Assembly (NCBI GenBank): GCA_000328365.1
Contig: KB295623.1
Location: forward strand, 472,574-536,573
DNA length: 64,000 nucleotides
Direction: 5' to 3'
Origin: Capitella teleta
Taxonomy: Eukaryota; Annelida; Polychaeta; Capitellidae
The position numbers were made by a program, and so were the translations under genes. Below, piece by piece: positions 33,151 to 44,997 of this stretch. Below the pieces are notes generated by a model. The model searched no databases and was not told where the DNA came from. It saw only the letters and a list, made by a program, of their open reading frames with translations. The first letter of the stretch is position 1; each line of letters opens with the position of its first letter.

Positions 33151-34304
33151 GGGGGGGGGGATGTATACTAGTAGTATTGCGTCATGCTTCGTGTTGTATC
33201 TTTGTTGCATCTAGCCGAGCATATAATATGATCATATGATCAATGTGATTATGCCATACATCTTGAACATTGTAATCAATAGGGAAGAGAATAAAAAGAA
33301 ACTGGGTATTCGCATACTTAATTATTATAAAACCAAAGATTCTAAAAACCATATGATCTTCGACATAACCCAGCCAGTTCACTGCATTTAACACTTATAC
33401 ACGCCTTAAATATGCTACTGCATGTACGTGATTTCTGTCTGATCGACACAAGTGACTGTAGTCACACAGAGTCAGCGTCCAGGTTGCATAATCCAGGCAC
33501 GCGTGTCGAGGAAACCGAAATGAGAACCCTAGATGTGCAGATATTAAATTATTATTGCAAGTGTTTTACTATATAGAGGAAGAATAGTGAGAGTGGACAT
33601 GTCGCGTGAATGCCGGTTTTTCGCCCAGTAAGTGAATTTTCCACATTCTGGGCTGCCAGACTCGAGCGACAGTCACCCGGCTTGACATGTGTATTTATTA
33701 TATATTCTATATTATAATTCTTGCTCTGTGTTTTCACTAAGCATCTACTTGAGGACATTGAAGTACATGTACACTTCTATGAAAATACACAATTATTTTT
33801 CTACAATGCTGCTATTGTTGGCTCACTGTTGCATCACAAAGAGAGAAAAGGTTGTGTGTTCAGTAATTTGATTAAAATATTTTTGTTCTAAATATTTATC
33901 AAGATATTATTGTCTCAAAACAGTGAATGCTGGTTCTAATATGCATTAATCCTTAAAATATAACTCATCGTGAGATTTGCACGGACTGCAATGTCCTTTA
34001 AATTAATTCCATCATTATAGGCTANNNNNNNNNNNNNNNNNNNNNNNNNNNNNNNNNNNNNNNNNNNNNNNNNNNNNNNNNNNNNNNNNNNNNNNNNNNN
34101 NNNNNNNNNNNNNNNNNNNTTGCTCTTCGGGACGGGCGACGAGGGAGGGGATCCCGCCGGCGAGGAAGGGGCAGGGCGAGGCGGCGCAAACGCCGGGCAG
34201 GGCAGGACGGCTCCTGTAGCTCCACCGGACAGCAGGACGTGATCCTGATATCCAAGGAAGGAGTCCAGCGCAAGAGGCCGGAAAGGGTGGAACGGTTGAT
34301 ACAT
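30838..34304 (-). CDS. HLX: HLX (H2.0-like) homeobox transcription factor, exon 1 cut by a gap
   Basis: HLX proteins are nuclear ANTP-class homeodomain regulators used in gut mesenchyme and related tissue in vertebrates. Exons (minus): 34304-34120 (running into the gap), 33079-32901, 32843-32593 and 30975-30838. The homeodomain is KRKRTWSRAVFSNLQRKGLE, KRFDVQKYVTKPDRRQLASL, LGLTDAQ|VKVWFQNRRMKW, nearly identical to vertebrate HLX. It is split at Gln44/Val45, a common homeobox intron position; that intron is 1.6 kb. N-terminal text is Pro/Ser-rich (MYQPFHPFRPLALDSFLG). After the homeodomain only about 33 mostly Lys/Glu/Ser residues remain before TGA, far shorter than vertebrate HLX. The start at 34304 is chosen by analogy; an in-frame ATG at 34367 is possible. 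The acceptor of exon 2 could instead be a few bases upstream. Confidence 0.93.
30976..32592 (-). other. HLX homeobox intron
   Basis: A 1,617-bp intron inside the homeobox. It has no ORF and no repeat with a clear boundary. A short C-run/pyrimidine tract lies at 32143-32163. Introns of developmental regulators often hold enhancers, but nothing here proves one. Confidence 0.4.
33123..33162. repeat. Poly-T followed by poly-G tract
   Basis: About thirty T then ten G in the HLX intron between exons 1 and 2, close to the exon 2 acceptor. Length in the assembly is unreliable. Confidence 0.8.
34025..34119. other. Assembly gap (95 N)
   Basis: The gap removes the 3' end of HLX exon 1 and its donor. 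The flanking exon is GC- and CCG-rich, a common cause of such gaps. Confidence 1.
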
Positions 34305-34435
34305 GGCTATTCCGGATGCATTGTCACGCGGGGTTTTAATCCTTGTGCATTCATATCCAATGTTCAATTGAATCCCCGAACAGCGCCTCCGTTAAGAGAT
34401 GCCAAACGCAGCGCTCTGATTGGTTGGTGCTTGTG

Positions 34436-34443
34436 TGACGTCA
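34436..34443. promoter_or_regulatory. CRE palindrome upstream of HLX
   Basis: TGACGTCA, a perfect CREB/ATF site, 132 bases before the HLX ATG, with a CCAAT box on the minus strand at 34419-34423. Spacing is typical for a proximal promoter; use is not shown. Confidence 0.45.
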
Positions 34444-37400
34444 TTATGGGCGGGAAGTCTTTAGCTCCGGAGGCGGGTCGTGAATTTGTAATTCAGTAAA
34501 TCGGCGTCTTTCATCGTTTAGTTCGGATGTTTTGTTTATGATTTACTACCTGGCCGTGTTGGTGCTTCTTGCATATATATATATAGCTTAATACTGAATT
34601 ATCAAAATTGCATACGAGATAAAATGGGCGTTTTCTTGAAGCTGGTTATGCTATCATTTCTCACAATGACATAAATTATATTAATAGACAATAATATATA
34701 TTATTACCACCCGATTTACGTATATACTTCAAAATCAGGTTTCGTATAACAAATCGCGGAAGGCGATACACCAAAAGTAATCAAAATAAAACCAGAGTCG
34801 GTGTCTGGCTTTTTCCTGTCAGCGCCTGAAACGAACGTGCGCATTTTTATGTCGCGGGTCAACCATACAAAAAGGCATCAGCCAATCGCACGCCTCGTTA
34901 CATCGAACGATGGAAGAATACGGATCAGGGAATCAGAGGCTTCTCTGGCAAAAACACTCTCCGGTTGCCCGGATAAAAACCAATAAATATTTAGTATAAA
35001 CGAAACTCACAAACGACTACTTCCGCTACGTAAATCAACGCATTCATTCGATCGAGTATCAATGTGCTATTTATGCATAATCAATTGAGAGTTTTTAGAT
35101 TAGAAGTTCACATCTTTTGATTAGTGAGGTGCTGAATTAATAATTGAAATTAAAATTGCACCAAAAATATAGTTGAATAAAATTCAGCATGACGTCACGC
35201 GAAATGGTTAGACAAACCACCTTTGAACTGTAAAATAAGCTAGTATTCCTGGCTGAGACTTGCGTCATATACTCTGATCAGTCTATTTTTACCTGATCTT
35301 TTAGAAGTATTTGTTTAACTTCAAATATTTACTTATATACAGTAGTATATAATTAAATATATATACCCACTTGTCACAAGTGCCACTGTTCTGATGAATT
35401 GATACGTTAGCTTTGAGAGAAAACAGCAAGAAAACTTTCGGTGAGAACCCACAGTCCCAAGTGACCACAAGGCAAACATCAGTCGGACAAAATGTTTCCT
35501 TAGCTACACGAAATTTGGCACTAATGAGGAACACCACCTGACAAAGGGTTCTTTCTGTGAGGACTTTAACCTGAATTGCAATATTATCCAAGGGCTGTGC
35601 GTTGATGATTGTTTATTATCTCAAGGGAAACAGTGTTTCTATGATAATTACTTGTTCCTGTATGCAAGCCATGGGGTTGATACATGCATAATATCCATAG
35701 CCATTTACTCGTATTGAATGATACAAGTGAACCAGCAACGTGCAATCCTCGCATTATACCGGGCGCGTATCCAGGACTGAGTGGGCCGAGGCTTACGATG
35801 CAGGGCAATAGCGATTCTGTCTGTCGTCGCTGAATGTTAGCAACACACCCATTTGTCTCAGCGTAATTTGAATCAAAACAATCAGTGTCAAGCTTTCATC
35901 GCTACAATTAGCAAACGTCAAGGGCGCATGTGCGCAATGCAATTTCCACATCCGGTTACTGGTCAGTAATCGGTGAAGTCCATCGAGAGAGTTACAGGGG
36001 GTTATGTCGCTTACACGTGGTGCGAGTGTGTTGTGATGGAGTTATGTAATTAAAAAAAAAAAACCAAAGCAATCGTGGTACCTCGTATGTTCAATACATT
36101 TGTATCCCAATTGCGGTGATGCAATGGCGAATTTAAAACTCACTCAAAGTGGCGATCTACTGGGAATGGAACATATTTTATTATTATTATATCGTATTTT
36201 ATATACATACGAAGTCTGTACGCATGCGGTTTCTGTGTTGACGATCAAGACTGTTTTAGATGCAAACTCAATTCACTTTGACCGGAATATAAAATCGTCT
36301 TAAATTTTCGCCTCTTTCGCGCTGAAAATTTTTCGGCAACTTTTGTGTTGCATGCATGTGCAATAGTTCTGCGTGCATTTTAATTTTTTTTCTCCTTTAC
36401 ATTGTACAAGTAATGTCAATTATAATAATGTACAGCGAGACACCAATATAGATTGAAGATCTACAGTCGTGAATGCTTGAATTTCTATTCCAGATGTCCA
36501 AGCGCTGTTGTATCTATCAATTTTGATGGAATTCATCAGCGTTTACCTTTATGGCTGATAACGCCTTTGAAGTTGCACACTCTGTTTGATTATAACCCAG
36601 GCATCACTTCTAAATGGCCAATATGGCTGCGGAGGAGCGTGCCAAAGTCAAGTTAACCGGCACGGATCCCAACTCCCACGAGAACAATTCAAGCTGTAAA
36701 ACCCTCCACGATTGAAACACGGAGCCAAATTCTCATGACGGAGTAGCAGTCATTCCCAAGATGCCCTTCGACATCCGGGCGATAATTCCCGAGAATAAAA
36801 CCCAGATCACGTTCTGCAGTGGAATTTCACCAGCAGGTCGCTGAGTTTTCATTATTAAGCGATTAACGCCCAGCTATTTGCAGGATCAGTTTATGTACAC
36901 ATGTCAGGAGTTCCCTGCCGATTTATTAGGTATCAATGACTGTGTATATACCATCTAATGATGTGACATCATGTGCGACCCATATTGCTCTGTTGGCCAC
37001 CTGAAGATCGTCAGCTAAAGACCCCTCCCTCGATTATTGACTTGGACACAATATGGCTGCCATCTTTCAACCGGGGCAATCTATCTTTTCTCGTGAGCGG
37101 AAGTCAGTGCGGGCAAATTTGAAGCTTGATCAACGATTACTGGCAATTTCGTTGGTTGAGAGATGAGTTGCTGGTCTCTTCGCTCATCTCCTCAGAGGAC
37201 TTTTCACGAATAATTATTTGCAAGTTTTTAGCTTAAGTAATTCTACGATTCGTGTTGTTGAAAGCTTTATAGCACCAACTGTCGGAATGGGCAGAAAGCA
37301 TTTACACAATTATGGGGGCCTAAAGACGTATTTGTTATTTCTCTCTTTCTCTCGCTTACCCTCAGTGTGAAATCTGTTGCGTGGGGGCCATTAAAGAATC

Positions 37401-39165
37401 CAGGGTCTTCTCCAGTCTATAATACTTCACGTTCTTCAATTAAGTCCTCCTGGTGGTCTTAACGTGTGAGATCAGCAAATCTGCTGTATACACCATCGTA
37501 GAACTAGCATTAATGTCATTTCCACTCTATTACAAGATTTGAGTGCCTGGTAAACACCGAAGTTGTTATGGCATAATACATACAATTGATGGATAGTGCA
37601 TCTACATCAATGACTACAATAGATGGATCATGAGGTAGAAATATGGATGCGAGATCTCAATTGGTGACCTATATAAAACTGATACACCCTGTATTATGTA
37701 CAACTAAATCGCAAGGGAAGAATGCCGTATAACACCTCAGAGGATCAAAGACGGAATCTCGCCGAGGGATAGGTCCTCTCAACAGTTTATCTCTGAATTC
37801 ACCGAGGGATTTTGAGGTATCGCATTTCGATGAGGAATTGAAACAAATTGTCTGCACTTGTTGTGAATATAAGACTTTAGACGAGAAGCTGTGGATGACG
37901 GAGATGACGCAACCGTCCGAAATCGACACCGCTGTTGTCTTGAAATTCCAATCCGAAGTTCGTTGAATATTGCTCAGTCAGCTGGTCACCATAGTACCCC
38001 GGTTGTCCACGCATAATAATATACACGACTTGTAAATGTATATACAGTTATTCCATATATATAGCTCATAACTTTGCATGTATGTAAGCGGAAACACATC
38101 TTGAACTGTGTAGAGTTCTAGAACGCTTTGGTACTTGAGATGTTACGAGTGTTCTACATTATCCTATCAACTTACCTACAATACACACAACAGGTGAATC
38201 AATCATAAACAAACCGGCAAATTGAAGCAAACTCGAGATATATTTTACATCGGAGATAACGTCAACTGGCTTTCAAGTCAAGCAATCTTGGTCAATTACC
38301 ATTCATCGCATTGCACTAACCGCCTGCAATTATACTCCAATCCCTAACAGACTAACGAAAATAAAGTACCGTAAAGCTTGATACCATTACAATGCAAATC
38401 CCACCCAAGTTCTGCCCAGTGTGATAACCTCCATGCGTCGATCTTGAGTTGCAAACAACATGGCAAGATATATCTCCACAATTCATAAAGCACCGCTGCG
38501 GTGACCTTTCAATTCCCATCCCGCAGCCGTTTGTCGCCGATCAAACTGAAGCGAAGTTAGATTCACCCCGAGGCCGAAGAATTCAATGTAAACCATGGGG
38601 GGGGGTGGGGGGGTGGGGGTTTGTGTTTATAAAGCACACGAGACACGATGCAGGTTTTTGATGATTAGTGCTCATTGGGTTTTAGGAGGCCGCTTGAGCA
38701 TCTTGATGTGTTTATCTTGGGGGCGTCTGTTCATTGTGCATTCGTCGTGTTTACACTTTGGGCTTGAGTGCCTCCCAATATCCGACTCCGATACATTGTG
38801 GAGTCAAGCAAGAACTTCAGGAGACATTTGCTCTTTTTTTAACTCTCGGGAAAGATTGCCACATAGTATTACCACTTATTTTACACTGGTTCAATTACAC
38901 GTGTATGTATACTTGTCAACAGGAGTGCAGTTCAGAGTAATAACAGTAGGCCTATACATGGCACTTGTTAAACACCTTCGTAATTATGCAACATTCACAT
39001 TATAAGCAGGCGCAACCGCTTCCCAAGGTTTAGATAGTATCTACTGACTTATGGCTAATATAATTACATGTATTACGGTATATTAATTAATTAATGCTAT
39101 TATTAATTAAGTACGAGTACAAACAAAATCCTTCTTAACAAAACACAGAGATGTACGACTCGTTC
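34444..39165. other. Gene-poor upstream region of HLX
   Basis: About 4.7 kb without a supportable gene, unusually large for this compact window. It holds a G-rich tract (38597-38619) and a lone mariner-like end (TACAGGGTGTATCA on the minus strand near 37690). It is the natural place for HLX regulatory DNA, but I see no direct evidence. Confidence 0.45.
38597..38619 (+). repeat. G-rich tract, possible G-quadruplex
   Basis: Nine G, T, seven G, T, five G. The pattern satisfies the usual four-run quadruplex rule. Confidence 0.6.
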
Positions 39166-39171
39166 TTTATT
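39166..39171 (-). terminator. Polyadenylation signal of the LicD-like gene
   Basis: AATAAA on the minus strand begins seven bases after the TGA stop, so the 3' untranslated region would be very short. Confidence 0.5.
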
Positions 39172-39178
39172 TGCGCGT

Positions 39179-40153
39179 TCATATTAGAACATTGTCTCTC
39201 GTTGGCTCAGCGACAAACACGCGGTGTACAACTCTACCCCCGTCGAACAACGTCTCTAACACACCCTTTCCTGGTATATTCCTGCGTACAATTCTCCCTA
39301 CAGCAGCACCAAAACGTTTGCAAGGAAACTTGTATTGCTTGAAGCTGGTAAAGTATTCTGTTTTGTGGCTGTAGTGCCAATTCTTACAATATATCAGGTC
39401 ATAGTTGACTCTCAGCATCCGAAGTGTGTCCCGAGGGGCGTTTAAGAGGAGACCGTTCAAGGGTCGCAGATGAAGGGGAAATATTAGTTCCTTGGGGAAA
39501 ACGAATGCACTGAACTCTGGGCTGCTGTCCCAGACGTGAGTTGCATTTTGTTCGAAGAAGTTGATGTCTAAATACGGCCAACCCCACTCGTAGCTACTGG
39601 TGCGGTTCGATTCTGTCAAGCAGAGCTTCATTCGCGAGCCAGCTTTGAAGTATTCAAACTGAACCGGAAGTTGCTCTAACTGTTCCACGAGTGACGTCAT
39701 TTGTGTGATGTCAACGATGACGTCGATATCGTCATCCCAAGGCATTAGGTCATGGTGACGGTATGATCCGAGGAGACTTCCGCCATATAAGAAATAGGTT
39801 ATATTGGCTTCAATGCACATGCCGTGAAAAGTGCTCATCAATAGCAAGACAATGGCCTTTTGTTCTGGGGTGAACGCCGGCTTGAAAGGGCCGACGAGCA
39901 TCGGCGACTGCTGCCACAAGTCGTACTGCGCCTTCAACTCAGTCATGTTGTAAGCACGATCATAACGTATTTGCACACCGTTATGAATTTGTTCGTTGTG
40001 ATCGATTTCACCTGAATCATAACGTTCGTTTCGTACTGGATTCAGATCCGTCACCACCGTCAAAAAATAGAGCGCGCAGAACGCTGTTGCACCAAGAGCA
40101 ATGAGAAGTACGCCGCGTTTGTTTCGAGACATCCATATTCCCACGAACTGCAT
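39179..40153 (-). CDS. LicD-family type II membrane protein
   Basis: LicD proteins are nucleotidyltransferase-fold enzymes. Bacterial LicD transfers phosphocholine to glycans, and the animal kin fukutin and FKRP transfer ribitol phosphate. Substrate of the invertebrate LicD-like group is not known to me. The coding part is one exon of 324 codons. Residues 15-34 (LLIALGATAFCALYFLTVV region) form a single N-terminal membrane span after a basic NKR, giving a Golgi-type II topology. Core motifs are YGGSLLGSYRHHDLMPWDDD (about 123-142) with the metal-binding DDDID. Two NxT/S sequons and paired cysteines follow. The ORF stays open upstream through a (GAAT)n repeat, but CATCTTTCAG just before the ATG is a good splice acceptor, so I begin at 40153 and treat the repeat as intron. 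Confidence 0.85.
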   Translation of the reverse strand: MQFVGIWMSRNKRGVLLIALGATAFCALYFLTVVTDLNPVRNERYDSGEIDHNEQIHNGVQIRYDRAYNMTELKAQYDLWQQSPMLVGPFKPAFTPEQKAIVLLLMSTFHGMCIEANITYFLYGGSLLGSYRHHDLMPWDDDIDVIVDITQMTSLVEQLEQLPVQFEYFKAGSRMKLCLTESNRTSSYEWGWPYLDINFFEQNATHVWDSSPEFSAFVFPKELIFPLHLRPLNGLLLNAPRDTLRMLRVNYDLIYCKNWHYSHKTEYFTSFKQYKFPCKRFGAAVGRIVRRNIPGKGVLETLFDGGRVVHRVFVAEPTRDNVLI

Positions 40154-40197
40154 CCTGAAAGATGTGTGAATTAAACCAGGATTAATACAATAAAAGT

Positions 40198-40465
40198 ATG
40201 AATGAATGAATGAATGAATGAATGAATGAATGAATGAATGAATGAATGAATGAATGAATGCATGAATGAATGAATGAATGAATGAATGAATGAATGAATG
40301 AATGAATGAATGAATGAATGAATGAATGAATGAATGAATGAATGAATGAATGAATGAATGCATGAATGAATGCATGCATGAATGGATAAATGAATGAATG
40401 AATGAATGAATGCATGAATGAATGAATGAATGAATGAATGAATGAATGAATGAATGAATGAATGA
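40198..40465. repeat. (GAAT)n tetranucleotide repeat, about 270 bp
   Basis: Some 65 tandem GAAT units with a few GCAT and GGATAA variants. All six frames are partly open, giving false Ile-His-Ser-Phe proteins. It probably lies in the 5' intron of the LicD-like gene. Confidence 0.97.
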
Positions 40466-43294
40466 AAGCAATTTTTATTAATATAGCGCCATAATTTCCA
40501 ATAAAATTGTTCAGTTGCGCTTGACATAATACATGTAATAAATAAAATAATATGAACATAAAATAAATACAAGCAAAATATTAAAGAAGAAAAACGTAAA
40601 ATTTTGTAAGTGAACATCAAGAGTATATGAATAATCAATATGATCAATATGATTTTCATCTGCGGAGTTATTTCCAACTAGTGATGCTTCAGCTATTGTG
40701 ATCTGTTCCGGACTTCCCTCTTAATAATGAACAGAAAGGCGATCCCACAATTAGGGAAACACACTAAAAACCCTGTTGCAATTACTATTTTGATTTATTG
40801 CTATTCCAAGTAGACAAAATATGGGACGTATTGAACATCAATGGACAAAGTGCGATTTGATTGCTGTGGCGTGACGTCACTGGCATCAGATGGCATCAAG
40901 CGTCGGCATATTCTATACACCCATAATTATATGGACTTGTTTTCAAGAACCAAAACAATAAATAACAGTACATTTATGTGTATGTACTCAACCCTTGTAA
41001 AGCGAATGGAAATGAGTTTATTTTCTCTCGTTATGAAGCCGTTTTTTTTCCATAAGCAAGTTGCCCTCCAGAAGTTCAGTTAGAAATAAACAGACAAAAT
41101 TACAATGACGTAGGCTGTAGCTTAAAACATACGGGTAATTCAACATTGTTGATTCGCCATCTTGTGAGAGCTGTTTGAAAATGTATTTAGTGATTTATTC
41201 ACAAGAGGTCCGCGAATTTCATGTTTCAGCAGTCTGACCGATAAGTTTTGAATTTGAATTTGACTTGAACTGTTGTAATAGAAGGACAATGCTTCCAAGA
41301 ATTGTGAATCATGAGTTTATAAATTGAGAAGCACTAAGTTGACGGTACGTACCAGGCGGACAGTTCGCGCGGGGCAAGGGGGGGTCCCAAGCGGGGGGGG
41401 GGGGGGTTGTCGTATCTGGTATATTTTCGCATATTAGAGGAAGAAGGTTGTTGTGTGTTCTGTATGGGAGGTTTAATGAGGATCGTAAGAATTGGCAACA
41501 TGATACATTAAAAAAACTCCATTGAAGGATGACTTAGGTCGAGCTCCAGTGCTCCTTATAAAGAAGGCGCGCAAAACGTTTTGAACAACTTATAAACAAT
41601 ATCAACATGAGTGTTCTTATTCTTATTACCTGTAAGATCAATGTCTCTATTTGCTCGTATCCAGAGGTACCACACAGTTTATCTTACAACTTTAACCAAA
41701 GGTAACTTTCCCTTCGTCTAACCTTTCCCTTTGATCTCTCAGGTGACTCTCACAACGCGGCATCTGTTTTATTCGACCGAAAGTCACCGACATTCCCCAA
41801 ATTTCGTGCGCCGCCCATGCCGAACTTTACGCACATCCAGGCCCGAGCAGTCTCCAGGGTAGCCAGCTTTATTACCCAAGTTGCTTGTTGATCGAGACAG
41901 GTGTTGGTAAACATTTTCTCCGTAGATTAGCGTGTAATCTTCGTTGAGCATTAGTTCATAACAACTTTCCTTGCTTTGACTGGCTTAATTATTATACATT
42001 GTGGTGGAGCACAGTCGCACAGCGTCCTTTATCACAGCGAATGCTATAGCACAGAGCTACATGTATGAACTCGATGGATGTAGAAACACACATCGTTTGA
42101 GATCTTGTTTTACTTTGCATAGAAAAAAGGAGACTTTAAGTAAAAATGTTACTTTGTACAAGCAGCGCTCCATTACCTCAAGATGTTGATCAAAGGTAAG
42201 GAAAAATATATATGCATATATAATGTAAATCCAACTGCAGCTATGAAATATCTACGGCATGCTTGAACAATCGTTGAACAACAATTGATCTCTACGACAT
42301 CAGACAATAATATTGTTTGCAGAAATGCTTGCCAAGATTTCCAAAATCTCACACAAGATGAAGTTGATTTATAAATTGATTCACACCTGTGATAACCTAA
42401 TTAACTTCAAATGGATATGTTCACCTGGTGCTAGATTATCCTCGTGCGTATATCACAACGTAGCGAAACAGCATCAGCAGATGAACTAACGAAGAAAGGA
42501 AAAACTGTCGCTGGCAGCTGATCTGATCGACCCTCACCTCTCCACTGTTCCCACGAGTGCTGGATCAGATCCCGATTATCACGAACACAGCGTTAAATAA
42601 CACGAGTGTTATTCGTTGGCATAACATCTGAGCTGATTGGCGCCGCTGAGGATTACGTTACCATCACGATGTCTGTCTGCCTTTGATGAGATTTTTTTGG
42701 GGGGGTTGGAGTCAGGTGAATGAACAACATATCACAGGGCGGTGAGGAGGGGGGGCGGTATTCGGTTACAGAAGTGGTTGTTTCGGAGGCCTTGCTAAGC
42801 GAGGGCAAGTGGTTGGAATGCCTCGTAAGTACTGCTATACGGAGTAACTTGTGGGTCACGGATGGAAAATTGAAGTTGGTTGATTTGAATGCTTTATCAT
42901 CTCTGATATGTATTTAATTAAGTCATCAATCGAAATTGAATATAATAAGAGGGGAATTTTATGCATCACTGACTTGTATATTCCACAGCATTTGTTACGG
43001 CTATAGATATTATTCTAGATAGCTGGTCCGCTATTGCACATTTCATCGAAATTGATCATCGCAAATAATAATTATTTATAATTATTTATTTATATGGTGA
43101 CACTCCATACGCATAAATCATCTTGCACTCATTGATGAGGATCACAGATGTCTATGTTAGAACTAAGAATGCAAGTCGTGGAGATATATTCCGATTATCC
43201 TCGATGACGCAAAAAGAATTTTGCAAGTTTCAAGCATTCGCAATATTTGAAATGGATATCGTTGGAGATAATGAGTTGTGTCCCTATAAATATA
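40466..43294. other. Intergenic; no gene recognised
   Basis: No supported exon. Holds a fourteen-G run (41393-41406) with nearby G blocks and AT-rich stretches. A 5' exon of the LicD-like gene should lie here but was not found. Confidence 0.45.
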
Positions 43295-43772
43295 CAGAGT
43301 TAAGAGATCTCAATGCTTTCCAATGATGTTACACATTTCTGAGAAAGTGTTACAAAACAAAACGCAGTGTAAAAATCACACAAGGATAAGAGAAATAAAT
43401 ACTTGGCATGGGTAGTCTAAGATGTCATGCTGCCATTCCCATCATTTCTATTCCAATTTCATCATCACTTATGCCGATTTTTCTCAATTAATAGAGTGCA
43501 CTCATCATTCTGCGATATTTCCACTTTTGGCGGCAAACAGGGCCCCGGACCATGAATAACCTTCATTGAACGCATATTTAAGGCAACGCTCTCGTACAAT
43601 TGTTTTGTTTGAGAGTGCTATTGTTTTGACAGTAGCACTAATGTTCATCTTCTAAAATAAAAACAAAGCAGAGATTTTGTATTGAAGCGCCATGCAACAG
43701 ATGACACTCCTTAATGCTCGTTCAGGGGCTCATTTGATTTGAGAAGATAGGCTATACTTTTGGCCCACTCTG
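43295..43772. mobile_element. Mariner-like MITE, copy C (internally deleted)
   Basis: A 478-bp family member. The left end CAGAGT is followed directly by the interior (AGAGATCTCAATGCTTTCCA), so about 30 bases of the left inverted repeat are lost. The right end ...TACTTTTGGCCCACTCTG is kept. The shared centre ACTTTTGGCGGCAAACAGGG is present. Confidence 0.85.
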
Positions 43773-44674
43773 TGTATATATATGTATATATATATATATG
43801 ATAAAGTGTGAAAAAAAATCTATAAAAAAATAGACAAAAATAAAATAAAATAAAATAAACTGAAATAAACAACAAAACAAGGTAAGAGTACTAATTTTAT
43901 TCCCAGAAAAAAAAACAAAAAAAAACAAAACAAAACCTAAATCAATACACATACAGCCGTATTCTATTTATTACGATGGTTATAATTATATCATAAATAC
44001 TATATAATTTATTATTCAATATTATGTATTAATATATTAATTATTTTATTTTATATAAGAGCATATAAGCAACATCTCATATGGAATTAATCCACTCATT
44101 TTCCTAATGCGCTTGCACATTGGCAAAATACGCCACTCGACAAAGCGATCTCTTTCCTCAACCAACAATGTTTAAATCTAGTTTACAAATCGACCTTGGA
44201 AGAGGATTTAAATTCCCTGTGGAATTGGGGGTGAAAACACGAGGAGCATTTTCATGTGACATTAATTGAATCCATGACGATGAAAACGCAATGAAAACTA
44301 CCTTGATAAGAAATTCAAATCGCAACTACGTCATAAAAACACTGTCAGTATATCTGGGTTGGCTACTGAGCTAAATGTACTACAGGGTGTTCCACCAATT
44401 TATGCAAGGATTCTCATTACCTATAGAGTCATGTTGTGTACGCATGATTGCCATGCTCCACCCTTTCACCTTGTGCGTATGATTCCATGTCCATGTTCGG
44501 AACGTTGGGCAGTTGTGTTGGTCTTCAATGGACAAAGAAAGGCGCGGGACTAGGGCAAGTATAACATAATCTATGACCGACTACAAAATATATTCTATGA
44601 TCATCATTACTCATGAAAAATTATTGATATATTTTTTTTTTTTTTTTCATTTTTTTTTTTTTTTTTTTTATTTA

Positions 44675-44705
<31 letters not shown>

Positions 44706-44997
44706 TTTTTTTGGGGGGGGGGAACATGTATCGAACATGTAGTAGGAGTGTAGGAGTATTGGAGCGGATTTGATCGGCGCCTGTTGATATTCCACACCGT
44801 GGAACAGCCGAACATAAACGAGCCGTTTCCACATACTAGGGGCTTTGGCGGTTTTCGTTCTCTACATTGCCTTCTGAATTTCACTGTGTAGGACTGGGTT
44901 CGTATTCGAATTCTCAAGGGGTCGGAACGTTACGTTCGAAAGATAGATTTTAGAGCTGATGCTAAATGCTCTGATGTTTTGACCTTGCTCTTCAATA
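43773..44997. other. AT-rich intergenic DNA with simple repeats
   Basis: Contains (TA)n next to the MITE, AAAAT-type runs (43812-43930) and a long T-run with (TTTA)n and a G-run (44632-44722). A lone mariner-like word TACAGGGTGTTCC is at 44381. No gene. Confidence 0.5.
44632..44722. repeat. T-run, (TTTA)n and G-run
   Basis: About forty T with one break, seven TTTA units, another T-run, then ten G. Confidence 0.9.

Noticed and set aside
36614-36712. Short plus-strand frame starting MANMAAEERAKVKLTG
   Set aside because: Reads like a protein start but stops after about 33 codons; no donor in a suitable place and no recognisable continuation.
37676-37700. Lone mariner-like end TACAGGGTGTATCA on the minus strand
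   Set aside because: No matching partner end within several kb; kept only as a note.
40171-40677. Long minus-strand frames rich in Ile-His-Ser-Phe
   Set aside because: Translation of the (GAAT)n repeat; three frames are open at once, so this is composition and not a gene.
44381-44393. TACAGGGTGTTCC, mariner-end-like word
   Set aside because: No inverse copy nearby and too short to stand alone.
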